A stretch of DNA of 64,000 nucleotides from Pseudomonas psychrophila (lineage in GTDB: Bacteria; Pseudomonadota; Gammaproteobacteria; Pseudomonadales; Pseudomonadaceae): assembly GCF_001043005.1 (NCBI RefSeq), contig NZ_JYKZ01000012.1, forward strand, positions 1 through 64,000, in the 5' to 3' direction. Both the position numbers and the translations under genes were made by a program. The notes below the pieces were generated by a model. The model saw nothing but the letters and a program-made list of their open reading frames with translations, searched no databases and was not told the DNA's origin. Positions within the stretch are counted from its first letter, which is position 1, and every line of letters begins with the position of its first letter. Positions 34,029-42,338 of this stretch are shown here, one piece after another.

Positions 34029-34196
34029 GAAAATTTGCCCCCCTCAGCTCGCAGCAGAGCATTTACTGGAACGCATGAAACATTTTATTACAAATACAGC
34101 TTCGGGTTTTACTCACCTCATTCGTCCTACATGTATAAGAGATCGCTTCTCAATGGCGATTACACACCCGCCCTACCCCCGAGTTTGCCGTTTCCC
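34029..34196 (+). promoter_or_regulatory. Region upstream of fpvG
   Basis: An AT-rich tract (34075-34125) that should contain the operon promoter. I looked for a Fur box or a PvdS-type TAAAT...CGT promoter and did not find a convincing one. Confidence 0.35.
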
Positions 34197-35408
34197 ATGT
34201 CCAAAAAGTCCCGATCCAAACTCTGGTTTCTGGTTCACAGCTGGTTGACCCTGCCTATATGGTTCTTCGTCCTGATTGTCTGCGTGACCGGCACCTTGGC
34301 CGTGGTCAGCCAGGAAATTGTGTGGCTTGCCACCCCTGAAGCCCGATCCACCCAGCCGTTTGATGACGCTCCACTGCTGACATACGAGCAGGCGCTGACC
34401 GCCATTCACAAGGCCGAACCGAACCTGGCCGTTCAGTCGATCAGCCGCCCGGATGAGTCGCACTTTGCCCTCGTGGCCCGTGTGGTGTACCCGGACGGCC
34501 GCTCGCCATCGCTGTACATCAACCCGTACACCGGGGCGATCCAGGGGGAAAGCCCCAGCTTTGACTTCCAGGCCTTTACCCGCGCGTTGCACGGCTGGTG
34601 GTTGGTGCCGTTCACCAATGGCTTCAGTTGGGGCTGGTATCTGGTGTCGTTCCTCGGCCTTCCATTGCTGGGGTCGCTGATCACCGGCCTGGTGGTCTAC
34701 AAAAAATTCTGGAAGGGCTTTTTTAAACCCAACCTGCGTTTCAATCATGGTGCACGCATTTTTTGGGGCGACTTCCATCGCTTGTGCGGCATCTGGTCGA
34801 TCTGGTTTATTGCGGTCATTTCCATCACCGGCCTGTGGTTCTTGATTCAGGCCTTTATGTTCGATAACCAGATTTCGATTTCGACCGCTGGCAACCCGCC
34901 TGTTGTGGCGCGCCAGGACGTGCCGATCATGCCTGACGGCAAGCCCGCACCGCAGATCAGCCTCGATCAGGCAGTCAAGATTGCCGCCGAAAGAATTCCT
35001 GGGCTGGAAGCGAGTTTTGTCAGCCTGCCGAGCAATGCCTACGGACACATCGAGGTCGGCGGCCCGGGCTGGTATCCACTGCTGTTCCAGACAGCAGAAA
35101 TCAACCCGTATAACGGCGCGATCGAAGGCTCGCGAATGATTGCCGACCGCTCCGGGCTGGAGCTGGTCACCGAGTCCATGCGTCCGCTGCACACCGGCGA
35201 TTTTGGCGGCCTGTGGGTCAAGCTGATCTGGTTCTTCTTCGGCCTGATCCTCAGCATGATGATTCTGAGCGGCCTGCTGATCTGGACCAAACGCACTGCG
35301 CTGGCCACCGCCAATGCTTTCAAGCGCAGCGAGAAATCACAGCGCGCACCCGCCAAAACCCAGACCGCCACGGCGCATAGCCAACAGCCAGAAGAGGCCA
35401 ATGTATGA
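34197..35408 (+). CDS. fpvG: FpvG: PepSY inner-membrane ferripyoverdine reductase
   Basis: A 403-residue PepSY-associated membrane protein with four strong helices (LTLPIWFFVLIVCVTGTLAV; YLVSFLGLPLLGSLITGLVV; IWSIWFIAVISITGLWFLI; LIWFFFGLILSMMILSGLLI) and two periplasmic PepSY modules. In P. aeruginosa FpvG (PA2403) supplies electrons to reduce iron bound to pyoverdine in the periplasm. I set the start at ATG 34197; the longer frame adds unrelated residues. It ends in an ATGA overlap with fpvH. Order matches fpvGHJKCDEF. Confidence 0.86.
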   Translation: MSKKSRSKLWFLVHSWLTLPIWFFVLIVCVTGTLAVVSQEIVWLATPEARSTQPFDDAPLLTYEQALTAIHKAEPNLAVQSISRPDESHFALVARVVYPDGRSPSLYINPYTGAIQGESPSFDFQAFTRALHGWWLVPFTNGFSWGWYLVSFLGLPLLGSLITGLVVYKKFWKGFFKPNLRFNHGARIFWGDFHRLCGIWSIWFIAVISITGLWFLIQAFMFDNQISISTAGNPPVVARQDVPIMPDGKPAPQISLDQAVKIAAERIPGLEASFVSLPSNAYGHIEVGGPGWYPLLFQTAEINPYNGAIEGSRMIADRSGLELVTESMRPLHTGDFGGLWVKLIWFFFGLILSMMILSGLLIWTKRTALATANAFKRSEKSQRAPAKTQTATAHSQQPEEANV

Positions 35409-35944
35409 GCAAGGCAGTGGCCGCACAGCCCTCCACCACCCTGGGCCGGTGGTGGCACAAATGGCGCTTTCACATAAATGTCCTGCTGTTGTTGGTGCCG
35501 CTGGGCTTCATGCCCAAGTACTTCGCAGATGCCTCGCTGTTTCGTGGGGACAGCGGCTTGGGCGAGCGTGAAATCGGCATCGTACAAGTCGGCCCCTGGA
35601 GCCTGAAACTGGCTGAGTTTCGCAACGAAGCCCCGCGCCCTGATGGCCCGGCCGGCTATATGAAGAGCTTTAACGCGGCCCTGTGCGATACCTGCATCGA
35701 TCAGGTCAAGGCCGCCTACCTGCGAATCGGCAAACCTCGCAGCCTGCGGGCCGCTGGCGTAATTTTCTTCGGTACGCCCTACCGTATGGGCGCCACCATG
35801 CCGATCCCGGATCGCACCAAAGCCGACGCCGAGCTGTGGATCACCCTTGAGGGGTGGGACGGCTCCATGCATCAGGCCTCCATTCCCCTGAGTCAGGCCT
35901 CACCGGCAACGGTGGCCTGGCTGGCCCAACGAGGAACCAAATAA
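35405..35944 (+). CDS. fpvH: FpvH: membrane-anchored accessory of ferripyoverdine iron release
   Basis: A 179-residue protein with one N-terminal membrane helix (INVLLLLVPLGFMPKYFAD) and a periplasmic domain with a CDTC motif (AALCDTCIDQVKAAYL). It corresponds to PA2404. It overlaps fpvG (ATGA) and fpvJ (TAATG). The FpvGHJK proteins together support iron release; the exact role of H is undescribed. Confidence 0.8.
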   Translation: MSKAVAAQPSTTLGRWWHKWRFHINVLLLLVPLGFMPKYFADASLFRGDSGLGEREIGIVQVGPWSLKLAEFRNEAPRPDGPAGYMKSFNAALCDTCIDQVKAAYLRIGKPRSLRAAGVIFFGTPYRMGATMPIPDRTKADAELWITLEGWDGSMHQASIPLSQASPATVAWLAQRGTK

Positions 35945-36279
35945 TGCCTTCGCGCCTGTTTAAAAAACCTGCCCTGGCGGCAGGATTTATTGCGTTGCTC
36001 GGTGTCTGCAACCAGGCACTGGCCCACAACCCGATGTGTGAGTGCAAAGCCGTGGAAGACGGGCAAATCCGTTGCACAGGCGGGTTCTCCGACGGCAGCG
36101 GCGCACCGGGAGTGACCCTGGATGTGATCGGCTACGACGAAACCATCCTGGTGCCCGGCAAGCTGGGAGCGGATTCAACCCTGACCTTCAAGCGTCCCGA
36201 TTCCGAGTTTTATGTCCTGTTCGACGCCGGCCCCGGTCACATCGTTGAAATCGACCAAGCCGATATCGAGGCCCCATGA
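35944..36279 (+). CDS. fpvJ: FpvJ: periplasmic accessory protein of iron release
   Basis: A 111-residue exported protein, signal peptide about residues 1-27 (ending ALA/HN), then a small beta domain with three conserved cysteines (NPMCECKAVEDGQIRCTGGF). It corresponds to PA2405. The start overlaps the fpvH stop; the frame upstream to 35854 lies within fpvH and is not used. Confidence 0.8.
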   Translation: MPSRLFKKPALAAGFIALLGVCNQALAHNPMCECKAVEDGQIRCTGGFSDGSGAPGVTLDVIGYDETILVPGKLGADSTLTFKRPDSEFYVLFDAGPGHIVEIDQADIEAP

Positions 36280-36830
36280 GCACTCAAGTCGTGCGTCCGG
36301 CCGGGGCCGGGCATGAAACCCTGTATGTGCTGCTGTTGTGCCTGTTGATTTTGACTGTAGCCGGCTCCGTGGTGGCCTGGCGTCACGAGTCGCAGGAGAT
36401 TACTTCGGTGGCCGCCCATCAACTGGATGCACGACGGGACCTGACCGCTGCCGAACAAGGTATCTACGCCGACCTGCGGGTCACCCTGGATGAAATCCAG
36501 TTGCTGCGCGAAGAGTCCAGTGCCCTGCCCCAACCCGCTCAACTGGCCGAAGAAGGCTTTGCACCCTTTGCCAGCGATGCCAGCTCCGTGAGCCGTGGCA
36601 ACCATGCCTGGCAATTACTGGGCGAGCAGGCGTATCTGGGCACCAGCCCCAACCCTGAGGTGGCGGGTTCGTTCTTGATGCGCATCAGCTCCCAGCCGGA
36701 TATATGGCTCAACCGCACTCCCGACGTAAAAGCCCCCACCGACTTCAGCGATGCCGCCCTTAACCAAAGTGGCTGGCAGCAAGTGATCGCGCAATTCGAT
36801 GCCGGGGTTACACGCCAGCATCGGCACTGA
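36276..36830 (+). CDS. fpvK: FpvK: membrane accessory protein of iron release (DUF6162-type)
   Basis: A 184-residue protein with one N-terminal helix (LYVLLLCLLILTVAGSVVAW) and a periplasmic helical/beta domain. It corresponds by order and size to PA2406. It overlaps fpvJ by four bases. Function within FpvGHJK inferred. Confidence 0.78.
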   Translation: MSTQVVRPAGAGHETLYVLLLCLLILTVAGSVVAWRHESQEITSVAAHQLDARRDLTAAEQGIYADLRVTLDEIQLLREESSALPQPAQLAEEGFAPFASDASSVSRGNHAWQLLGEQAYLGTSPNPEVAGSFLMRISSQPDIWLNRTPDVKAPTDFSDAALNQSGWQQVIAQFDAGVTRQHRH

Positions 36831-36864
36831 ACCCACCGCTTGACCTGAGAGAAGACTGCTCGCC

Positions 36865-37803
36865 ATGTCGATTTCATCTGTTGTGCGTCGCCGCACCGTG
36901 CTACTGGCCGCCCTGTTTACCTTTTGCCTGTCACCACAGGCCTTTGCCGACGCCCCGGCCCCGCTGGCCAAGCCGTTGCGTATTGGTATCACCCTGCACC
37001 CTTACTACAGTTACGTGGCCAATATCGTCGGCGACAAAGCCGAAGTAGTGCCGTTGATTCCCGCAGGCTTTAACCCCCACGCCTATGAGCCCCGGGCTGA
37101 AGACATCAAGCGCATCGGCACACTGGATGTGATCGTGCTCAATGGCGTGGGTCATGATGACTTTGCCGACCGCATGATCGAGGCCAGTGAAAAACCGGAC
37201 ATCCCGGTAATCGAGGCCAACCAGAATGTTCCACTGCTGGCAGCCACAGGCAACGCGGCTCGCGGCGCGGGCAAGGTGGTCAACCCGCACACGTTCCTGT
37301 CGATCAGCGCCTCGATTGCCCAGGTCAATAACATTGCCCGCGAACTGGGCAAACTCGACCCGACCAACGCCAAGACCTACACCGCCAATGCACGCGCCTA
37401 CGGCAAGCGCCTGCGCCAAATGCGCGCGGACGCCTTGGCCAAGTTGACCCAGGCACCGAACGCCGACCTGCGCGTAGCCACAGTGCACGCGGCTTACGAC
37501 TACCTGCTGCGTGAGTTCGGCCTGGAGGTCACCGCCGTGGTTGAGCCTGCCCACGGCATAGAACCAAGCCCCAGCCAGTTGAAGAAAACCATCGATCAAC
37601 TGCGCGAGCTGGATGTGAAAGTCATCTTCTCCGAGATGGACTTCCCTTCCACTTATGTGGAGACCATTCAGCGCGAGTCAGGGGTCAAGCTGTACCCGCT
37701 GTCGCATATTTCCTATGGCGACTACAGCGCTGACAAATACGAAAAGGAAATGACCGGCAACCTCGATACCGTGGTCAGGGCCATTCAGGAGGCCGGAGCA
37801 TGA
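36865..37803 (+). CDS. fpvC: FpvC: periplasmic metal-binding protein
   Basis: A 312-residue solute-binding protein of the zinc/manganese cluster 9 type (ZnuA fold). Signal peptide residues 1-28; metal-ligand segments GFNPHAYEPRAED, NPHTFLSISAS, and a late EMDFPSTYVETI. In P. aeruginosa FpvC is one of two periplasmic proteins that bind pyoverdine or iron released from it. It overlaps fpvD by four bases. Confidence 0.88.
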   Translation: MSISSVVRRRTVLLAALFTFCLSPQAFADAPAPLAKPLRIGITLHPYYSYVANIVGDKAEVVPLIPAGFNPHAYEPRAEDIKRIGTLDVIVLNGVGHDDFADRMIEASEKPDIPVIEANQNVPLLAATGNAARGAGKVVNPHTFLSISASIAQVNNIARELGKLDPTNAKTYTANARAYGKRLRQMRADALAKLTQAPNADLRVATVHAAYDYLLREFGLEVTAVVEPAHGIEPSPSQLKKTIDQLRELDVKVIFSEMDFPSTYVETIQRESGVKLYPLSHISYGDYSADKYEKEMTGNLDTVVRAIQEAGA

Positions 37804-38555
37804 CCGCCGTTGAACCCTTGTCAGTTGCAGTCTGCGGGCCAGGGGTCGAGTTTGATCAGGTGTCGCTGACCCTGGGCCGAACGCCCATTCTGGATCATGT
37901 CAGTTTCAGTATCCGCCCCGGCAGCGTGCATGCACTGGTCGGGCCTAATGGCGGCGGTAAAAGTTCGCTGATCAAAACGCTGCTGGGGCAAATGCCCCAT
38001 CAGGGTCGCCTGTGCCTGAACTGGCCTGGCGAGCCGGGACTGATCGGCTATGTTCCCCAGGCGCTGGAATTCGATCGCGGGCTGCCAATGACCGTCGATG
38101 ATTTCATGGCCGCCATGTGCCAGCGCCGTCCAGCGTTTATGGGCTTGTCGCGCAAGGTGGCTCCCGCCATCGGTGAAGCGCTGGAGCGCGTGGGCATGCA
38201 GGACAAACGCAAGCGGCGCATGGGCGCACTGTCCGGCGGCGAGCGCCAGCGCGTGTTGTTGGCACAGGGCCTTATCCCCGCACCGCAGCTGCTGGTACTG
38301 GACGAGCCCATGTCGGCGCTGGACGAAGCCGGTGCACGGGTATTTGAGCGTTTGCTGACTGACTGGCGTCAGGCCGGGGTCACGGTGGTATGGATTGAAC
38401 ACGATTTGGCCGCCGTAAAACGCTTGGCAGAACGCGTGACCGGACTCAATCGCCAGGTGCTGTTCGACGGCCCGCCCGAGCAAACCCTGAGCCCCGAACG
38501 TCTGCTCAACCTGTTTTCAACCCATCCCAAGGCTCACGGGAGCGCCCTTTCATGA
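37800..38555 (+). CDS. fpvD: FpvD: ABC transporter ATP-binding subunit
   Basis: A 251-residue ABC ATPase. Walker A GPNGGGKSS, signature LSGGERQRV, Walker B LLVLDEPMSALDE and the H-loop VWIEHDLAAV are all present. It powers import through FpvE. ATGA overlaps on both sides (fpvC and fpvE). Confidence 0.92.
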   Translation: MTAVEPLSVAVCGPGVEFDQVSLTLGRTPILDHVSFSIRPGSVHALVGPNGGGKSSLIKTLLGQMPHQGRLCLNWPGEPGLIGYVPQALEFDRGLPMTVDDFMAAMCQRRPAFMGLSRKVAPAIGEALERVGMQDKRKRRMGALSGGERQRVLLAQGLIPAPQLLVLDEPMSALDEAGARVFERLLTDWRQAGVTVVWIEHDLAAVKRLAERVTGLNRQVLFDGPPEQTLSPERLLNLFSTHPKAHGSALS

Positions 38556-39451
38556 GTTACGAAGCGTTCCGCTTGATGGTTCAGGGCTGGGCTTCTGCGG
38601 GCTATCTGCCCGAAGTGCTGGCTTACGGTTTTGTGGTCAACGCCTTGCTTGCCGGTTTGCTGATTGGCCCGGTGCTTGGCGGGCTGGGAACCCTGGTCGT
38701 GGTCAAACGCTTCGCGTTTTTTTCCGAAGCCGTGGGGCATGCCGCGCTGACTGGCGTGGCCATCGGCATCCTGCTGGGTGAACCCTACACCGGGCCTTAC
38801 GGCAGCCTGTTTGGCTATTGCCTGCTGTTCGGGATCTCGCTTAATTACCTGCGCAACCGTACCGGCCTGGCCCCGGACACACTGATCGGGGTGTTCCTGT
38901 CGGTGTCATTGGCACTGGGCGCCAGCCTGCTGCTGATTCTGGCGGGCAAGATCAACGTGCATATCCTCGAAAACGTGCTGTTCGGCTCCGTATTGACGGT
39001 CAACGGCAACGATTTGCTGGTGTTGGCGGTGGTCGGCGCGCTGGTGCTGGGCCTCAGCCTGCCACTGTACAACCGCATCATGCTCGCCAGTTTCAACCCG
39101 CAACTGGCCGCTGTGCGCGGGGTCGCTGTCAAAGCTTTGGACTACCTGTTTGTAATCCTCGTAACGCTGATTACCGTAGCCGCCGTAAAAGTCATTGGTG
39201 CGATTCTGGTGGGCGCACTGCTTGTGATTCCGGCCGCTGCGGCGCGTTTGCTCAGCCAGTCGCTTAAAGGTTTTTTCTGGATTTCAGTGTTGATCGCCAC
39301 CGTCAGCACCCTGTGCGGCATCCTGTTGCCCATCGTGTTTGACCTGCCGATTCCGTCCGGCGCCGCAATTATTTTGATGGCCGGTATCGCCTTCGCTCTC
39401 GCCGCCATCGCCCGCGGCGTGGTGCCCAGCCTAAAAGGGAATATTGGATAA
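38552..39451 (+). CDS. fpvE: FpvE: ABC transporter membrane subunit
   Basis: A 299-residue permease of the zinc/manganese ABC-3 family with about eight helices. It carries VVVKRFAFFSEAVGHAALTG (the EAA-like coupling loop) and LVGALLVIPAAAARLLSQSL near the C-terminus. It forms the inner-membrane channel for iron with FpvD. Confidence 0.92.
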   Translation: MSYEAFRLMVQGWASAGYLPEVLAYGFVVNALLAGLLIGPVLGGLGTLVVVKRFAFFSEAVGHAALTGVAIGILLGEPYTGPYGSLFGYCLLFGISLNYLRNRTGLAPDTLIGVFLSVSLALGASLLLILAGKINVHILENVLFGSVLTVNGNDLLVLAVVGALVLGLSLPLYNRIMLASFNPQLAAVRGVAVKALDYLFVILVTLITVAAVKVIGAILVGALLVIPAAAARLLSQSLKGFFWISVLIATVSTLCGILLPIVFDLPIPSGAAIILMAGIAFALAAIARGVVPSLKGNIG

Positions 39452-40357
39452 ATGTTCACTCTGCGCAAACTCGCACTGGCCCTGGCCATCACCGGCCTGC
39501 TCAGTACTCCACTGCTGGCAGCCGACACTGCAACGCAACCGGTGCGCATCCTCGCCAGCCTGCCGATCACTTACGGGCTGGGCGAGTTGCTGCTCAAAGA
39601 CAGCAACGTGACCCTGGAGCGGGCCGCTGCGGCCAATTTGCCCGGCAGCCGGCAGAGCGCCTATTTCAGTGGTCGCGGCGCTCCGGCCCTGCACAAACTG
39701 GCCACAAACGCAGATGCCGTGATCGGCCTGCGCTCTGTGTGGAGCGATGACCCGCTGTACCCCATGGCACGGCGCAGCAATATCCGCATTGTTGAAGTTG
39801 ACGCTGCGCGACCAGTGGACGGCAGCCTGCCGGGCATTGCTGTGCAACCGGGTGTTCACAGCGATGGCCTGAACAGCCAGCCGTGGCTGACCAGCAACAA
39901 TATGGGACGCATGGCGGACGTGATCGCAGCCGATCTGGTGCGGTTGGCACCGGATGCCAAGCCAAAGATCGAGGCCAACCTGGCAGGTCTCAAACAGCGT
40001 TTGCTCAAGCTCAGCGCCGACAGCGAAGCACAGCTGGCCAAGGCTGATAATTTGGCCGTGGTGAGTTTGTCGGATCGGCTGGACTACTTGATTGGCGGGT
40101 TGAATCTGGAACGGGTTGAGGTCGATCACAAAGGCGATGAGACCTGGACCCCCGAGTCGCTGCAAGCGCTGACCCAAACCCTGAAAGACAATGAGGTAGC
40201 GCTGGTGCTGGATCACCGTCAGCCGGCAGCTGCGGTGAAAGCTGCGATCGCCGAAGGTGGCAGTGAACTGGTGGTGGTGACCGCAGATGGCGCTGACCCA
40301 GTGGCCGAGTTGCAAGACACTATCGACGCCATTGTCAAGGTGCTGAGCCACAGCTGA
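39452..40357 (+). CDS. fpvF: FpvF: second periplasmic binding protein
   Basis: A 301-residue exported protein of the ZnuA-type solute-binding fold (signal residues 1-23). It is diverged from FpvC and lacks the same His pattern. In P. aeruginosa FpvF binds pyoverdine and interacts with FpvC. It begins directly after fpvE (one-base spacing) and ends the operon; a long inverted repeat follows. Confidence 0.88.
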   Translation: MFTLRKLALALAITGLLSTPLLAADTATQPVRILASLPITYGLGELLLKDSNVTLERAAAANLPGSRQSAYFSGRGAPALHKLATNADAVIGLRSVWSDDPLYPMARRSNIRIVEVDAARPVDGSLPGIAVQPGVHSDGLNSQPWLTSNNMGRMADVIAADLVRLAPDAKPKIEANLAGLKQRLLKLSADSEAQLAKADNLAVVSLSDRLDYLIGGLNLERVEVDHKGDETWTPESLQALTQTLKDNEVALVLDHRQPAAAVKAAIAEGGSELVVVTADGADPVAELQDTIDAIVKVLSHS

Positions 40358-40410
40358 ACCTGGTTGGTCACCTGGCGCGTTGCGACGCTTGCAGCGCGCC
40401 CTGCCAGTTC

Positions 40411-40548
40411 GCAGCAACTGCCGAAGGCTGCGTTCGGCGGAGCAGCCCTCGCAAAACAGGCCCCTGCAGTGCAGCAGACAATTCCCGGGTTCAGTTTTAC
40501 GGGTGCTCCGCCCCCGGACGCAACCTCGCTCCTTCGTCAGCGGCTACG
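40411..40548. repeat. Long inverted repeat, second repeat family
   Basis: GCAGCAACTGCCGAAGGCTG...GGAGCA near 40411-40444 is mirrored by TGCTCCGCCCCCGGACGCAA...GGCTAC near 40504-40548. It is a diverged relative of the element at 33884-34028, so the two flank the fpv operon. Confidence 0.65.
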
Positions 40549-40580
40549 GGCCTTGTATCCCCAAGCCATGAAAAACGCGA

Positions 40581-41990
40581 TTACTGCGTCTCACAAGCCT
40601 GACTCTCGGCCTCCTGCTTGTTGCGGCGAACAGAGCGATACCCCACAGCCAGCAGCACGAACCAGACGGGCACCATATACAGCGCCTGACGGGTGTCGGT
40701 TTCCAGAGCCAGCAGTACAAGGATAAACACGAAGAAAGTCAGGCAGACCCAGACCATGACCTTGCCACCGGGCATTTTGTATTTCGATGCGCGGTGCAAG
40801 TGGTCACGCTTTTTGCGATAGGCCAGATAGGACAGCAGGATCATGGTCCAGACAAACATGAACAAGGTGGCCGATACCGTGGTGATCAGGGTGAAAGCCT
40901 CCATCAGGTTGGGCACCACATAGATCACCAGCGCTCCCGCCAGCAAGCAGATGCAGGAGAAAATCAGGCCGTTTGAAGGCACCGCTCTGCGCGACAGACT
41001 CTTGAACTTGCCCGGGGCATCGCCATCCATTGCCAGGCCAAACAGCATGCGGCTGGTTGAGAACACACCGCTGTTGGCCGAAGAGGCCGCAGAGGTCAGG
41101 ACCACGAAGTTGATGATGCCGGCGGCGGCGGGCAGACCGGCGAGCATGAAGAGCTCAACGAAGGGGCTCTTGTCGGCCACAACATCACGCCATGGCGTAA
41201 CGGCCAGAATCGCGATCAGCGCAAACACGTAAAACATAATGATGCGCAACGGAATCGAATTGATCGCACGGGGTAGATTGCGCTCCGGGTTTTTGGTTTC
41301 TGCGGCGGTGGTGCCTACCAGCTCGATGCCGACAAAGGCAAACACGGCAATCTGGAAGCCGGCGAAAAAACCCATCACGCCGTGGGGGAACATTCCGCCG
41401 TCATTCCACAGGTTGGCCAGGGATGCCGAGTTGCCAGTCGGTGACTGGAACGCGGTGGTCACCATATAAAGACCGGTGCAGACCAGTGCGCAAATGGCCA
41501 CGATCTTGATCATGGCAAACCAGAACTCCAGTTCCCCGAACATTTTTACCGTGATCAGGTTCAATGACAGCAGCAGCGCCACGCAGCCGATAGCGGGCAA
41601 CCACAGGGGGATATCCGGGAACCAGAAGTGGGTATAGCCAGAGATGGCGATCACATCGGCGATGCCCGTGACGATCCAGCAGAACCAGTAGGTCCAACCG
41701 GTAAAGTAACCCGCCCTGGGGCCCAGCAGGTCGGATGCAAAATCGATGAACGACTTGTACTTGAGGTTGGATAACAGCAGCTCGCCCATGGCGCGCATCA
41801 CGAAAAACAGCATAAAGCCGATGATCATGTAGACAAATATGATGGAGGGGCCTGCGAGGCTGATGGTCTTGCCCGAGCCCATGAACAGACCGGTACCGAT
41901 GGCTCCGCCAATGGCGATCAACTGGATATGACGATTGGACAGGCTGCGCTTCAGTTCTGGTTCTTCTGTGGCAGGTTGGTGATTTTGCAT
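40581..41990 (-). CDS. cycA: D-serine/D-alanine/glycine:H+ symporter CycA
   Basis: A 469-residue amino acid permease of the APC family with 12 helices. It opens with the family signature RHIQLIAIGGAIGTGLFMGS and carries FAFVGIELVGTTAAETKNPE, both typical of CycA. It imports glycine and small D-amino acids. The C-terminal tail is polar. Single leftward gene; a palindromic pair lies in its promoter region. Confidence 0.85.
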   Translation of the reverse strand: MQNHQPATEEPELKRSLSNRHIQLIAIGGAIGTGLFMGSGKTISLAGPSIIFVYMIIGFMLFFVMRAMGELLLSNLKYKSFIDFASDLLGPRAGYFTGWTYWFCWIVTGIADVIAISGYTHFWFPDIPLWLPAIGCVALLLSLNLITVKMFGELEFWFAMIKIVAICALVCTGLYMVTTAFQSPTGNSASLANLWNDGGMFPHGVMGFFAGFQIAVFAFVGIELVGTTAAETKNPERNLPRAINSIPLRIIMFYVFALIAILAVTPWRDVVADKSPFVELFMLAGLPAAAGIINFVVLTSAASSANSGVFSTSRMLFGLAMDGDAPGKFKSLSRRAVPSNGLIFSCICLLAGALVIYVVPNLMEAFTLITTVSATLFMFVWTMILLSYLAYRKKRDHLHRASKYKMPGGKVMVWVCLTFFVFILVLLALETDTRQALYMVPVWFVLLAVGYRSVRRNKQEAESQACETQ

Positions 41991-42009
41991 GAATCATCCT
42001 CTTATTGTT

Positions 42010-42077
42010 CTTGTACGAGGTCCTCACACCAGACAAACATCATGTTCACCCGATGTTCTGTGCCAGCCTCGTACGAG
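42010..42077. promoter_or_regulatory. Inverted repeat upstream of cycA
   Basis: CTTGTACGAGG at 42010-42020 and CCTCGTACGAG at 42067-42077 match in 10 of 11 positions, 46 bases apart, just upstream of the cycA start. They could be a pair of regulator half-sites. Confidence 0.5.
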
Positions 42078-42249
42078 CAGTCAAGTGGGCCGTTTATGCG
42101 CCGTAGGGGTCTGTTAATCCAGAATGGAATCACGCCACCAAAAAGCGGTCTGTGGGTGATTCGGTAAAGCGCGGGTACTGTAAACCATGGCCCAATTGAA
42201 GTTGTAACAAAATCAGTACATTGCAGCGCATTCTAACCGTCAGGCCATT

Positions 42250-42337
42250 ATGGGAGCGGGCTTGCTCGCGATGGCATCATTGCGACTGGCCTGGCAGACC
42301 GCGTCGCCTGCATCGCAAGCAAGCCCGCTCCAGCTCC
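42250..42337. repeat. REP pair, inverted
   Basis: TATGGGAGCGGGCTTGCTCG with CATCGCAAGCAAGCCCGCTC in inverse order, between cycA and dsbS. Confidence 0.85.
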
Positions 42338-42338
42338 C

